This document shows positions 53,059 to 62,173 of a DNA stretch of 64,000 bases, piece after piece. The notes under the pieces were generated by a model that made no database searches, was not told the DNA's origin, and saw only the letters and a list, made by a program, of their open reading frames with translations. The first letter of the stretch is position 1. Each line of letters begins with the position of its first letter. The stretch spans positions 124,001-188,000 of the forward strand of contig ONCK01000001.1 of the NCBI GenBank assembly GCA_900316315.1, in the 5' to 3' direction. The DNA is from an uncultured Prevotellaceae bacterium. GTDB lineage: Bacteria; Bacteroidota; Bacteroidia; Bacteroidales; Bacteroidaceae. Position numbers and translations under genes: made by a program.

Positions 53059-53090
53059 TTTGTCTGTCTGAATAAAAATCTCTACTTTTG
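53059..53090 (+). promoter_or_regulatory. Promoter of tRNA-Gly - tRNA-Leu
   Basis: TTTG (53059-53062), 20-bp spacer, TACTTTTG (53083-53090): a textbook Bacteroidota promoter, 34 bases before tRNA-Gly. Confidence 0.85.
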
Positions 53091-53124
53091 CACCATACTT
53101 CCGAAGGCGGCAGCCATAGCATTT

Positions 53125-53200
<76 letters not shown>

Positions 53201-53219
53201 CAATATCGCCTTCCGAAGC

Positions 53220-53305
53220 GCTCGAATGGTGGAATCGGTAGACACGAGGGACTTAAAATCCCTTGACCCGGAAGGGTTGTGCGGGTTCAAGTCCCGCTTC
53301 GAGTA
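53220..53305 (+). tRNA. tRNA-Leu (TAA)
   Basis: Acceptor GCTCGAA/TTCGAGT, anticodon TAA at 53254-53256 in loop CTTAAAA, and the long variable arm (GACCCGGAAGGGTTG) of tRNA-Leu. The 3' end here is A without an encoded CCA. 19 bases after tRNA-Gly. Confidence 0.96.
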
Positions 53306-53353
53306 CACTTCTCCTGTTTCACTCGTCACAAGAGAGCAATATGACAAGACAAG

Positions 53354-53397
53354 GTCTGCATCTCCAGCCATCGGTTGAGGATGCAGACTTTTCTTTT
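53354..53397 (+). terminator. Terminator of the tRNA-Gly/Leu cluster
   Basis: GTCTGCATC (53354-53362) pairs with GATGCAGAC (53380-53388) and is followed by TTTTCTTTT. Confidence 0.8.
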
Positions 53398-53442
53398 GCG
53401 CAATTGGAAGTCGCGCACACTATCCGACAGCTGTCATAGCAG

Positions 53443-54237
53443 TTATTGGTCAGGATCTTCCCGTACAATATAGGGCTCATAGCTCATGTCGTATTCGCCT
53501 TCCTCGTCGTCGGGCGGGCTATAGGGCATCATGCTCACACTGACGCCCATGCCCAGCGTCAAGACACTAAACTTGATTTCTCCTGCGCCCATCAGCGCCT
53601 GAGCACAAGCGACAAGCGTACTACCGGTCGTGACGATGTCGTCCATGAGCAGCACATGCTTTCCTCTAAACTGCTCCGGATGATCAGCGACAAAGATACC
53701 TTTGACATTTTCCCACCGCTCTGCACGATTGAGACGGGTCTGCGTGGGATTGGACACGACACGCCGTACGGCATCAGTCAGCACCGGCAATCCCGTTTCC
53801 TGACTTACGCCTTCAGCCAAGAGCAGAGCCTGATTGTACCCGCGCTCACGCATCCGCTCTGCGGCGAGCGGAATCGGCACGATCGCATCAATACCGTCAA
53901 ACATGCCGTAAGGCTTCATCGCCTTGGCCATTTGCCGGCCCATAATCTGTCCCAGTTCCACGCGACCGTGGTACTTGAGCGCACTGAAGAGGCGGGCGCT
54001 TTGTCCTCCCTGACGATAGGCGATATAGGCCGCGGCACGCTCTATGGGAATCAGGCCCCAGAAGCAGCACTCCACACTGTTGCCGGGCTGGCCGTGGATA
54101 TGGGTGTACGGAAGCTTGGACAGACAGGAGAGACACAGCCCTTCCTCATTGGGGCCGAGCGAACAGCCGCATATGCAACAGAGGTCGGGGACCAGCGTGC
54201 GGCGTATAGAGCGGAGCAGACGATGAAGTGATCTCAT
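53443..54237 (-). CDS. ComF family phosphoribosyltransferase-like protein
   Basis: A 264-residue protein of the ComF type, associated with natural competence and possibly with fork restart. An N-terminal zinc-ribbon (Cys20, 21, 23, 25 in LCCICGCS; Cys35 and 38 in CLSC) precedes a phosphoribosyltransferase fold with the PRPP-loop-like VLLMDDIVTTGST near residue 200 and the ERGYNQA motif. It is the last of three minus-strand genes: prmC, recX and comF. Confidence 0.88.
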   Translation of the reverse strand: MRSLHRLLRSIRRTLVPDLCCICGCSLGPNEEGLCLSCLSKLPYTHIHGQPGNSVECCFWGLIPIERAAAYIAYRQGGQSARLFSALKYHGRVELGQIMGRQMAKAMKPYGMFDGIDAIVPIPLAAERMRERGYNQALLLAEGVSQETGLPVLTDAVRRVVSNPTQTRLNRAERWENVKGIFVADHPEQFRGKHVLLMDDIVTTGSTLVACAQALMGAGEIKFSVLTLGMGVSVSMMPYSPPDDEEGEYDMSYEPYIVREDPDQ

Positions 54238-54258
54238 CAGGTAGAACTAGGTATCTTA

Positions 54259-54744
54259 TTACCACGACTCCGGCACTAGTGAAGCGACAATCGGCTCCGC
54301 CAGGTCGGACTCAAAGCCATGCATATAGGCATGACGCATGAGCTTGGTCCAACGTTGGTAGTCACTGGAGGCGCGCAGCTGCTTGTCGTAAGCCGTCAGT
54401 AGCTCGCGTAGCACCTCCCGGTACTCACGGGGAGAGATTCCTTCCAGCGCCGCCTCGATATCCTCATCACGGAGTTGCTTGCGCCGCATCTCCCTGCGCA
54501 TGCGCAAACGTCCCCAATGGGCAAAGCGAAGCTTGTCACTGACGTAGGAACTGCAGTACCGGCGCTCGTCGATAAATCCCTGGGATACCAGCGCCGCGAT
54601 GACAGCGTCGATATCCAGCTCGTCCATATGCTGGCGTCTCATCTTCAGTTTGAGATCACTGATGCAGCATTCCTGACGAGCGCAGAGCGCGCTGTAGCGT
54701 GCCAGAGCCTCGTCAGGCGTAGGAATCTTGCTCACTTTGTACAT
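54259..54744 (-). CDS. recX: RecX-family regulatory protein
   Basis: 161-residue protein with three tandem helical RecX repeats: EALARYSALCARQECCISDLKLKMRRQ, IDAVIAALVSQGFIDERRYCSSYVSDK and GRLRMRREMRRKQLRDEDIEAALEGIS. RecX proteins limit RecA filament growth. recA itself is not in the window. The start overlaps the prmC end by 13 bases and comF follows 21 bases after the stop. Confidence 0.88.
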   Translation of the reverse strand: MYKVSKIPTPDEALARYSALCARQECCISDLKLKMRRQHMDELDIDAVIAALVSQGFIDERRYCSSYVSDKLRFAHWGRLRMRREMRRKQLRDEDIEAALEGISPREYREVLRELLTAYDKQLRASSDYQRWTKLMRHAYMHGFESDLAEPIVASLVPESW

Positions 54745-55583
54745 ACTACAAATCGTTTTTTACCATATCGGTCTTGTCTTACCTCTGCCCGCGTCAGACC
54801 TATGCCGACCAAGAGATGCGCTGTGTCGTCGGCCAGTGCCTCGTTGACCTCGCAATAGAGGCGTCCACCGGGCACAAGTACCCGTCGAGCCCATTGTCCC
54901 AGCCATCTATAGAAGCACAAGGCATCGGCGTCGGGCACGAAAAGCGCCATCCGGGGCTCATAGTCCCTGACCTGATCGGTCATCTGCGCCTCCTCCGACT
55001 GGCGGACATAGGGAGGATTGCTCACCATCACGTCCAGCGGAGCGCCAGGAAGCGACTCGGGATGACTCAGGTCGCCGCCGTAGAGCTCGACATCGGCTCC
55101 CAGCCTCGCAGCGTTGGCTCTGGCAATCTCCAGAGCCTCTTCTGAAAGGTCAAAAGCACTGACGCTGGCGGTAGGAAGGCCGAGTTTGAGGCTCACAGCA
55201 ATGCATCCGCTGCCCGTACAAGCGTCACACAGTCGGGGCGCAGGCGCATCTTGCGCATAGGCGTCGATGACCAGTTGCACCAAGTCCTCAGTCTCCGGCC
55301 GCGGAATCAGTACTGCGGGCGACACGGCAAAGACGTGCCCCATGAAGGAAGCCTGCCCTGTCACATACTGCACGGGCTCGCCGCTCCGGAGGCGCGACAG
55401 CGCTTCGCTAAGTCTCCCCCGCTGACTGACAGACAGGCGGTCCATGCCGTCGATGAGCATATCCGTATAGTTCAAGCCCAGCATATCCTCGCCCAGGATG
55501 CGTGCGACGGCCGTTGCCTCCGACCGCGTATATACAGCCGTCAGGCTTTGCACTATGCTGTGAAGGATATTGGAACTGCTCAT
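54732..55583 (-). CDS. prmC: Peptide chain release factor N5-glutamine methyltransferase PrmC
   Basis: Methylates the Gln of the GGQ motif in release factors. With the ATG at 55583 it has 283 residues: an N-terminal helical domain (MSSSNILHSIVQSLT onward, YTDMLIDGMDRLSV), then a Rossmann methyltransferase with RPETEDLVQLV, LCDACTGSGCIAVSL (SAM binding) and the catalytic VSNPPYV. The longer frame (to 55631) would cross its own -7 element at 55609-55616. First gene of prmC-recX-comF, divergent from ribD. Confidence 0.93.
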   Translation of the reverse strand: MSSSNILHSIVQSLTAVYTRSEATAVARILGEDMLGLNYTDMLIDGMDRLSVSQRGRLSEALSRLRSGEPVQYVTGQASFMGHVFAVSPAVLIPRPETEDLVQLVIDAYAQDAPAPRLCDACTGSGCIAVSLKLGLPTASVSAFDLSEEALEIARANAARLGADVELYGGDLSHPESLPGAPLDVMVSNPPYVRQSEEAQMTDQVRDYEPRMALFVPDADALCFYRWLGQWARRVLVPGGRLYCEVNEALADDTAHLLVGIGLTRAEVRQDRYGKKRFVVCTK

Positions 55584-55608
55584 GGGGAGATGTCGCGATA
55601 ATTTCTGA

Positions 55609-55616
55609 CAAAAGTA
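55609..55616 (-). promoter_or_regulatory. -7 promoter element of prmC-recX-comF
   Basis: TACTTTTG on the minus strand, 25 bases before the prmC ATG. Confidence 0.55.
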
Positions 55617-55638
55617 ATACATTATTTGCACTTTTTCC

Positions 55639-55646
55639 TAACTTTG
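55639..55646 (+). promoter_or_regulatory. -7 promoter element of ribD
   Basis: TAACTTTG on the plus strand, 16 bases before the ribD ATG. It is 22 bases from the divergent prmC element, so the two promoters overlap in their upstream parts. Confidence 0.6.
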
Positions 55647-55662
55647 CAGAAAGCGAATTGAT

Positions 55663-56742
55663 ATGAGCGAGGATGAAAAATGGATGGCCCGCTGCCTGCA
55701 GCTCGCAAGTTGCGGCCGCTACGGCGCCCCTCCCAATCCGATGGTCGGAGCCGTGATCACGTATGAAGGCAAAGCGATTGGAGAAGGCTACCACCGCCAC
55801 TGCGGCCAGGGGCATGCCGAGGTCAACGCGCTGGCATCGGTCCGACGTACCGACTTGCTGGCTAAGTCAAAGATGTACGTCAGTCTTGAGCCTTGCTCTC
55901 ACTACGGGCGTACTCCGCCATGTGCTCAGCTGATCATCGACAAGGGCATCCCCGAGGTCGTCGTCGGCTGCATAGACCCCTTCGCTCGCGTCCACGGTCA
56001 TGGCATCCAGATGCTGCGCGACGCAGGCGTCAAGGTCACCGTCGGCGTTATGGAGCGCGAGTGCCGCCTCCTCAACCGCCGCTTTATCATCGAGCAGAAG
56101 CTTGACCGCCCATACGTCCTGCTCAAATGGGCCGAGAGTTGCGACGGATACCTCGACCTGCTGCGCGAAGGAGGACGCCCGACCCACCTCTCCACTCCAC
56201 AGTCGCAGCTACGTGTCCACCGCCTGCGCGCCGAGTGTCAAGCCATACTCGTCGGGCGACGCACCGCGATGCTCGACAATCCCCAGCTCACTGTACGCCT
56301 CGTAGACGGGCCTCAACCACTGCGCATCGTGCTCGACCGCCGCGGCATCCTGCCCGGCACACTCCGTCTCTTTGACACCTCAGCCCCGACACTCGTATGC
56401 GGCGCCACCGACAATCCGCACCGCCCACACAGAGAGGGCTGCGAATACCTGGAGATGGACTATAGCCATGGGTCTATCTTGCCCCAACTCCTCTCATACC
56501 TCAAATCTCGCGGCATCCAGTCACTACTGGTCGAGGGCGGACGCAATCTGCTCCAGAGCTTTATCACAGAGGGTATCTGGGACGAGATACACCGCGAAAT
56601 CTCGTCCCGCGCACTAGGCAACGGGCTCCCCGCGCCTCAGGCTCCTGTCGGTGACCGCGGCGAGATAGAGACCGTATTGGGGACGACCTTCTGCCACTAT
56701 TACAATCGCGAGAGCGAGCGACTGGTACTGGAGGACCAATAG
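55663..56742 (+). CDS. ribD: Bifunctional riboflavin biosynthesis deaminase/reductase RibD
   Basis: Catalyses deamination of the 2,5-diaminopyrimidine intermediate and NADPH-dependent side-chain reduction. 359 residues. The deaminase domain has the zinc site HAEVNAL (His51, Glu53) and PCSHYGRTPPC (Cys78, Cys87). The reductase domain follows from about 150 (RPYVLLKWAESCDGYL) with VEGGRNLLQSFITEG near the end. It is alone on the plus strand here with no rib operon around it and no FMN riboswitch in the short upstream region; a bidirectional terminator follows. Confidence 0.94.
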   Translation: MSEDEKWMARCLQLASCGRYGAPPNPMVGAVITYEGKAIGEGYHRHCGQGHAEVNALASVRRTDLLAKSKMYVSLEPCSHYGRTPPCAQLIIDKGIPEVVVGCIDPFARVHGHGIQMLRDAGVKVTVGVMERECRLLNRRFIIEQKLDRPYVLLKWAESCDGYLDLLREGGRPTHLSTPQSQLRVHRLRAECQAILVGRRTAMLDNPQLTVRLVDGPQPLRIVLDRRGILPGTLRLFDTSAPTLVCGATDNPHRPHREGCEYLEMDYSHGSILPQLLSYLKSRGIQSLLVEGGRNLLQSFITEGIWDEIHREISSRALGNGLPAPQAPVGDRGEIETVLGTTFCHYYNRESERLVLEDQ

Positions 56743-56863
56743 TCCGTCGTTCCAACGTGCACTCCGGCGCTCCTCTGCCGACATGCCGCCAGAGGGCAGT
56801 CAAAGCCCTTATGGGCAGTCTCAGGCAAGACAAGGTTGTCTACAAATCATTGTATAGCTACAC

Positions 56864-56897
56864 AAGGCCCGGCTTGGCATAAGTCAAGTCGGGCCTT
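56864..56897. terminator. Bidirectional terminator between ribD and the EEP pair
   Basis: A 13-bp stem from AAGGCCCGGCTTG (56864-56876) and CAAGTCGGGCCTT (56885-56897), one G-T pair, with TTTG on one side and TTGTGTAG on the other; it serves convergent genes. Confidence 0.7.
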
Positions 56898-56945
56898 TGT
56901 CATGTTTCTGGCGATATGGCGATGACCGCCTGCGCTGTCGCGGGT

Positions 56946-57818
56946 CTAAGGCTTCCAGCTGAGATCTGCCCAGAGCAGATTGTGGTCAGAGAGGTAAATC
57001 CCGTCGGACTGGGCACTGGTTTCGATAGAGGCGCGCCGCACCTTGACGCCGATGGAGGTGAAGATGAAGTCGACGATGCGCTTTTGGCCGGCGTCTACAC
57101 GGCCCAGTCCATTATAGGTATTGGGCACGCCTTCGCGCTGAGTCGCTGCCGTCCAAGCGTCCTGCATAGGAAAGATACGCGTAAGCAGAGTGCTGTAGGA
57201 GATATCCCGACTGGTGATATTGAAATCGCCGGCCAGGATAACGGGGATGCCGTTGCTTATCTTGCCCAAACAGGTCTTGGCGAGCATCGAGCTCTCCAAG
57301 TGAGCCTTGTCATTGCTCTCGTCGTACAGCGTATTGGCGAAGATAAAACTGCTACGGTCCTCGATATTTTGCAGTATGGTCCAGCATACTGCGTAAGGGC
57401 GCTGATTGCCCCAGCCAGCCGAGGGCACCTCTGGCGTATCGGACAGCCAAAAATAACCTCGCTCCACGAGCTTGTACTTGTCCTTGCGGTAAAAGATGGG
57501 TACGGTGCCCAAGGTACTGTCGGCCAAATCCCACGGAATAGAGGCGACGGCATAATCGGGCAAGCCCTGAGAGAGATCGGTGAGCTGGACAGGCGTGACT
57601 TCCTGAAAACCGATGACATCGACATCGAGTTGATGCATCTGCATGCAGATGCGAGTGCTGCGCATCTGCCAGGGCAGTACGCTGTCGGCCATCACCTTAC
57701 TCATCACGTTGTAGGTGGCTACCCTGATCCGTGTGGCACCCTGTACCGACTGTCCCGCACTAAGCAAAACAGCCGCCAGGAGTATCACCGAGCAGAGATG
57801 ATGACGATATGATTTCAT
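56946..57818 (-). CDS. Secreted EEP-fold protein with an altered active site
   Basis: A 290-residue exported protein of the endonuclease/exonuclease/phosphatase superfamily. Signal peptide 1-27. Asn37 (TYN), Glu73 (GFQEV), Asp198/Asn200 (GDFN) and Asp278/His279 (SDHN) of the catalytic set are present, but the position of the conserved His (NTH in its neighbour) is Leu164 in ANTLYDES, and the following residues are also unlike the neighbour's NTHFDH. The enzyme may be inactive, altered in specificity, or use another residue. It is the second gene of a tandem EEP pair, and belongs to a different subfamily from the pair at 2.4-4.2 kb (GYFWLSDTPEVPS block). Confidence 0.85.
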   Translation of the reverse strand: MKSYRHHLCSVILLAAVLLSAGQSVQGATRIRVATYNVMSKVMADSVLPWQMRSTRICMQMHQLDVDVIGFQEVTPVQLTDLSQGLPDYAVASIPWDLADSTLGTVPIFYRKDKYKLVERGYFWLSDTPEVPSAGWGNQRPYAVCWTILQNIEDRSSFIFANTLYDESNDKAHLESSMLAKTCLGKISNGIPVILAGDFNITSRDISYSTLLTRIFPMQDAWTAATQREGVPNTYNGLGRVDAGQKRIVDFIFTSIGVKVRRASIETSAQSDGIYLSDHNLLWADLSWKP

Positions 57819-57895
57819 GGGATATGATTTATAATGTATCGGGGGTAAGACGAAGCGTCACAAGTAGGGCACGTCGCTGCTGCTTCCTGCGATAT

Positions 57896-58762
57896 TCAAA
57901 GCTTCCAGCTGACGTCAGCCCAGTGGACATTGTGGTCTGAGAGATACTTGCCTCCACCGATGGCACTGTCGTGGATAACGGCACGCTTGACCTTGATACG
58001 GGGCGAGAGGAAGATGAAGTCAATCTTGGCCTTGGCCGTATTGGGCGTCTTGCCCCAGCCATTGAAGGTCGCCGGCCCGCCCTCGCGCTTCTTGGCTACG
58101 TGCCACGCATCACTATACGGGTAAGCATAGTTGCAGAGGAGAGAGTATGTTTCTTCCTTTTCATTGGTATTGAAGTCTGCTGTGAAGAAGGTAGGCAAGT
58201 CACCTGCAATGTCCTTAAACTTGTCCTTGCACAACTTGGCGGACTCCATACGTGCCTGGACGCTGATGTGGTCGAAGTGGGTGTTGCAGAAGAAGAAGCG
58301 GGCCTTTGTCTTCTTGTCTTCAAGCACGGCCCAGCTGGCGATACGCCGACAAGCGGCATGCCAGCCGAAAGAGGGGACATCGGGAGTCTCGGAGAGCCAG
58401 AACCATCCCTTGTCAATCAGGTTGAATTTGTCGCTCCTGTACCATACGGGGCTGTATTCTCCCTTCTCATGTCCGTCATCGCGACCGACACCCACATAGC
58501 TATAGCCCGGAAGACGCTTCTGAGCATCGTCGAGCTGAGGCTTGGTGACCTCCTGCATGCCAAAGATGTCGGGGGCCACCTGCTTGATATACGCACAAAG
58601 GGGATCGCGGCGGTCCTGCCAGAGATTGAGCGGGCCGTCGGCCTTGGTCAACAGGCGCACGTTGGATGTCAGTATACGCAGTTTCTCTGTCTTAGCCTGC
58701 GCAGTGCCGCATACAAAAGCCAGAGCTAGTGTCAGCAGCAAAGAGATACTTGTCTTTTTCAT
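57896..58762 (-). CDS. Secreted EEP family protein
   Basis: A 288-residue exported EEP enzyme. Signal peptide 1-23 (MKKTSISLLL... to AQA). The catalytic set is intact: Asn34, Glu71 (GMQEV), His162 (CNTHFDH), Asp196/Asn198 (ADFN) and SDHN near the C-terminus. The GWFWLSETPDVPS block is shared with its downstream neighbour (56946-57818). Substrate is unknown. It lies 77 bases upstream of the altered paralogue and 71 bases after the tricorn-like gene, so the three may be one transcript. Confidence 0.9.
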   Translation of the reverse strand: MKKTSISLLLTLALAFVCGTAQAKTEKLRILTSNVRLLTKADGPLNLWQDRRDPLCAYIKQVAPDIFGMQEVTKPQLDDAQKRLPGYSYVGVGRDDGHEKGEYSPVWYRSDKFNLIDKGWFWLSETPDVPSFGWHAACRRIASWAVLEDKKTKARFFFCNTHFDHISVQARMESAKLCKDKFKDIAGDLPTFFTADFNTNEKEETYSLLCNYAYPYSDAWHVAKKREGGPATFNGWGKTPNTAKAKIDFIFLSPRIKVKRAVIHDSAIGGGKYLSDHNVHWADVSWKL

Positions 58763-58833
58763 CTTATTATTCGTTTTTGTTATTATTTATTGAGACCATT
58801 GTTTTCTTGATTCTTGGACAGCGCGTCCCAGGT

Positions 58834-61800
58834 CTACTCCTTACCCATCATCAGCTCCACGGCGCGCTGCAGCTGGGTGTCATGACCCGACAATTGGTCA
58901 GCCGGTGTAAGTTGTACCTCAATATCGGGATCGAGTTGCTGATTTTCACAGGGTCTCCCCTTCATGTCAAGGCAATTGACCTCAGGCAAGCCTTCGACCA
59001 ATTCGGGATCTATCTCGCGCTCCCACCATACGGCGGTCATCGTGCCAGCCATCGGCGCTCCTACGAGTTTGCCAAGGCCGAGTGCCTTGTACATCGACGG
59101 AAATCCGTTGGCATTGGAGTAGCAATCCTCGCAGACGAGTACGCAGTTGGGCCGATACCAGCGTGAGTAGGGATCGGGGCCGAGATACTGTCCGCGGCTG
59201 GTGTATGTCTGAAACTGCTTGCCGCTCAGCAGCACGGCGAGATCATCATGGAGCCATCCGCCTCCATTGTGACGCTCATCGACCACGATGGACTTGCAGT
59301 TGCGATATTTTCCAAGCATCTCTGAGTATACTCTGCGGAAACTCTTGCTATCCATATCCTCGATGTGCACGTAGCCGACCTCCCCTTTGGAGTAGTCCTT
59401 GACAAAAGCGGCATTGCGGTCGACCCAGCGCTTGTAGAGCAGCTCGGAGAGTCCGCTCTGGCTGACTGGCTTGACATAAATGTCACGCGAATGCTTGCCC
59501 TTGGCATCGGTCACGGTCAGGAGTACCCACTTACCGGCCTTGCCTGCCAAAAGCGGGTAGTAGTCTTTGCCGGCCTCTATCTGCTGATGGTCTATCTGCC
59601 GGATGATGTCACCCTCCTTCACCTGGTGGTCGGGCAGGTCAAGGCTGCCGCCCTTGACAATCTCGCTGATCTTGAGCCCGTCGCCCTGATAGGCAGCGTC
59701 GTAGAAGGCAGCGAGGTTGGCAGTCTGCTTCAGATTTCTACGTGGCTGGTACTTGAGGCCTGTATGTGAGCAGTTGAGCTCACCGAGCAGCTCGCTGACC
59801 ATCTCGCTCAAGTCCCGGCTGTTGCCGATACTGGGCAAGAACTCCCGATAATGGGCGGCATAGGACTTAAAGTCGACACCGTGGTAATCAGGGTCACAGA
59901 AGCGGTTGAGTATCTGGTGTACACAGTGGTCGTAGATAAAGGCGCGCTGAGTGGCCGTCTGACCTTCTGTCTCCGCCTTGAAGGGAAGGTCCTTGCGGGT
60001 GCCGGACGCCAGATCCAGTTTGCAAAGCGTACCGTTGCAGATATAGAGATTGTTGCCTTTGGCGTCGGGTATCCAGTCACCACGACCAAAGCCCTTGCAA
60101 AGTATCTTGGTCGTATTCTTCTCCAAGTCGTGAACCCAGAGGTCATAGCCTCCTTCGTAGCGCGAAGCATAGTAGAGCTTGGTGCCATCAGGAGAGAGGT
60201 ACATGTTGGACAGGAAAGAGGAATTGATGGTCAGTCTCTCTATGCGGTCCTCGCAGTCATCGAAGTCCAGCTTGAGAGGCTTGATACTGTCGGTCTTGGT
60301 GGAGTCGGTCTTGGCGGCACCCTTGCCTTTGGACTTGGAGCTTGAGGCCTTGGACTTACCCTTGGACTTACGGGCTGCATTATCCTGGTTGCCGCTCTGC
60401 GTAGAGTCGGCCTTGGCACGCTCATCATAGAGGGCACGGTCCTCCTTACTGAGCTTGGAGCGCAGATAGGCATCTCTGTCAAGATACATGATGAAGACGT
60501 CGTCTTCCGTTCCCCAACTGCCATGACTGCGATAGCCTGCACGGTCACTGCCCCAGATCACGGCCTTGCCGCCAAGGGCCCACTGCGGTGCGCCGTCGGT
60601 GTAGCCGCTCTTGGTCAGATTGACGGTCTTGCTGCCATCGGCCTTGACAGCGGCAATGTCCATGCTGTTCCATCCGCCCTCGCCCATGTAGCTCGTCAGG
60701 AGCCACTTGCTGTCAGGACTCCACTCAAAGCCGATGTCGCCATCGGAGTAGGAAAAATTGTACTTGGCGGGCAAGACGGTCTTGACGGCCTTGGTCTTGA
60801 CGTCCATCACACGCAGCTCGGTCTTGTTGGCAATGAAGGCAATCAACTTGCCGTCGGGGCTAAACTTGGGCAAGATACAGGGCTCCTTGCCGTGGGTCAG
60901 CTGCTCCTCCTTGAAGTCTGTAGCATAGGAGAAGAGCTTGTCGGACTTGTTGACCAGCCGTGTCCAGTAGAGCTGGCGCATACCGTCGCGCTCGGCACAG
61001 TAAACGATGGTCCTGCCATCGGGGCTGAAAGACGGCGACTCGGCTGCCAGTATATGGGTGATCTGCTTGGTCGTCTCATAGTCCATGGGCTTGGTGTAAA
61101 TATAGCCGTTAAGGGCAAAGGCAATCTCCTTTTCATTCTTGCTGACCGCGTAGCTGCTGATGCCGGAGCTTACGGTGCGGGGTTGATTGTAGTCCTCGTT
61201 GTCATCCAGCGTGAGCTGGATATTTACCTTCTGGGGCTGCCCGCCCTCTGTCAGGGTATAGAGACTGCCGTCCCAACTGAAGCACAGTTTGCCATCGCGG
61301 GCTATCGAGAGATAGCGCACGGGATGCTTGTCAAAATGGGTCACCTGATGCTCCTGGCCTCCTACGGCATCTACGCGGTAGACATTGAGCGTGCCGCTCT
61401 GCTCGCTCAGGTAGTAGTAGCTGCGGCCGTCGGGGGCCCAGACGGGACAACGATGCTCACAATTGTCGGTCGTCAGCTTACGGTAAGTGCGGCCCTCGGC
61501 CTTGAGCTGGCTGAGGTAGATATCGCGCGTGATGGGAGAGCGATGGTGCTTGCGCCAATAGTCCTCGTATCCCTTCATATTCTGATAGAGCATCTCTCCG
61601 CGGCCATTGACGCTCATGCGCTCCATGGCGAGAGAGGAGAAGAGCTGCGGACGATGGGCTGCCGTATCGACTTCCCACACTTGTCTGAAGCCTGAGGGAT
61701 ACTGTATGTCTTGCTTGTCGGCTTGTATTGCCGCGCTGTAGAGTATACGGCCGCCGTCAAGGTAGGCTTGCACAATCTCATCCTGAGAATGGGTCGTCAA

Positions 61801-62124
61801 TCGCTTGCACCGGCCACCCTCACGGGGGATGATGAATACATCGAGACTGCCATAGCGGTCGCTACTGAAGGCTATCGTCTTGCCATCGGGGCTCCAACGG
61901 GCAAAACCGTCATAGGCGCTGTTGCTGGTCAGCCGTGTGGCACGGCCGCCTGATGAGGGCACAGTGTACAGATCACCTTTATAACTAAAGACGATGGTTT
62001 GCCCGTCAGGGCTGATGGCATTGTCGCGAAACCAGTCCGCGCCTTGCACTGCCCCCGTGCCCAACATACATAGCAGAAAGAGGCCGGTCACCCTCTTGAC
62101 CCGATGACTCAATGAGGTATTCAT
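58834..62124 (-). CDS. Secreted tricorn-like S41 protease
   Basis: A 1096-residue exported serine protease with the tricorn plan: signal peptide (1-28), two beta-propellers (about 40-330 and 345-600, with repeated SPDGKTIAFSSDRYG-type WD40/TolB motifs), a C1 helical part, a PDZ domain (about 790-870, GDGLKISEIVKGGSLDLPDHQV) and a C-terminal S41 domain with CYSNANGFPSMYKALG near residue 1003 (catalytic Ser) and SIVVDERHNGGGW. A Lys/Ser-rich low-complexity linker (about 580-620, KSKGKSKASSSKSKGKG) interrupts the region before the protease part. It probably degrades peptides outside the cytoplasm. A -7 element lies at 62166-62173. Confidence 0.92.
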   Translation of the reverse strand: MNTSLSHRVKRVTGLFLLCMLGTGAVQGADWFRDNAISPDGQTIVFSYKGDLYTVPSSGGRATRLTSNSAYDGFARWSPDGKTIAFSSDRYGSLDVFIIPREGGRCKRLTTHSQDEIVQAYLDGGRILYSAAIQADKQDIQYPSGFRQVWEVDTAAHRPQLFSSLAMERMSVNGRGEMLYQNMKGYEDYWRKHHRSPITRDIYLSQLKAEGRTYRKLTTDNCEHRCPVWAPDGRSYYYLSEQSGTLNVYRVDAVGGQEHQVTHFDKHPVRYLSIARDGKLCFSWDGSLYTLTEGGQPQKVNIQLTLDDNEDYNQPRTVSSGISSYAVSKNEKEIAFALNGYIYTKPMDYETTKQITHILAAESPSFSPDGRTIVYCAERDGMRQLYWTRLVNKSDKLFSYATDFKEEQLTHGKEPCILPKFSPDGKLIAFIANKTELRVMDVKTKAVKTVLPAKYNFSYSDGDIGFEWSPDSKWLLTSYMGEGGWNSMDIAAVKADGSKTVNLTKSGYTDGAPQWALGGKAVIWGSDRAGYRSHGSWGTEDDVFIMYLDRDAYLRSKLSKEDRALYDERAKADSTQSGNQDNAARKSKGKSKASSSKSKGKGAAKTDSTKTDSIKPLKLDFDDCEDRIERLTINSSFLSNMYLSPDGTKLYYASRYEGGYDLWVHDLEKNTTKILCKGFGRGDWIPDAKGNNLYICNGTLCKLDLASGTRKDLPFKAETEGQTATQRAFIYDHCVHQILNRFCDPDYHGVDFKSYAAHYREFLPSIGNSRDLSEMVSELLGELNCSHTGLKYQPRRNLKQTANLAAFYDAAYQGDGLKISEIVKGGSLDLPDHQVKEGDIIRQIDHQQIEAGKDYYPLLAGKAGKWVLLTVTDAKGKHSRDIYVKPVSQSGLSELLYKRWVDRNAAFVKDYSKGEVGYVHIEDMDSKSFRRVYSEMLGKYRNCKSIVVDERHNGGGWLHDDLAVLLSGKQFQTYTSRGQYLGPDPYSRWYRPNCVLVCEDCYSNANGFPSMYKALGLGKLVGAPMAGTMTAVWWEREIDPELVEGLPEVNCLDMKGRPCENQQLDPDIEVQLTPADQLSGHDTQLQRAVELMMGKE

Positions 62125-62165
62125 GATTTACAGATTTTACAGGATATATGATGCCTATAGTATTG

Positions 62166-62173
62166 CAAAATTA
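62166..62173 (-). promoter_or_regulatory. -7 promoter element of the tricorn-like gene
   Basis: TAATTTTG on the minus strand, 41 bases before the start codon. Confidence 0.5.

Noticed and set aside
55583..55663. An FMN riboswitch before ribD
   Set aside because: The space between the ribD -7 element and its ATG is only about 16 bases, too short for an FMN aptamer.
60523..61695. A 390-codon frame on the plus strand opposite the tricorn-like gene
   Set aside because: Shadow of the protease gene in a high-GC region, without start signals or domains.
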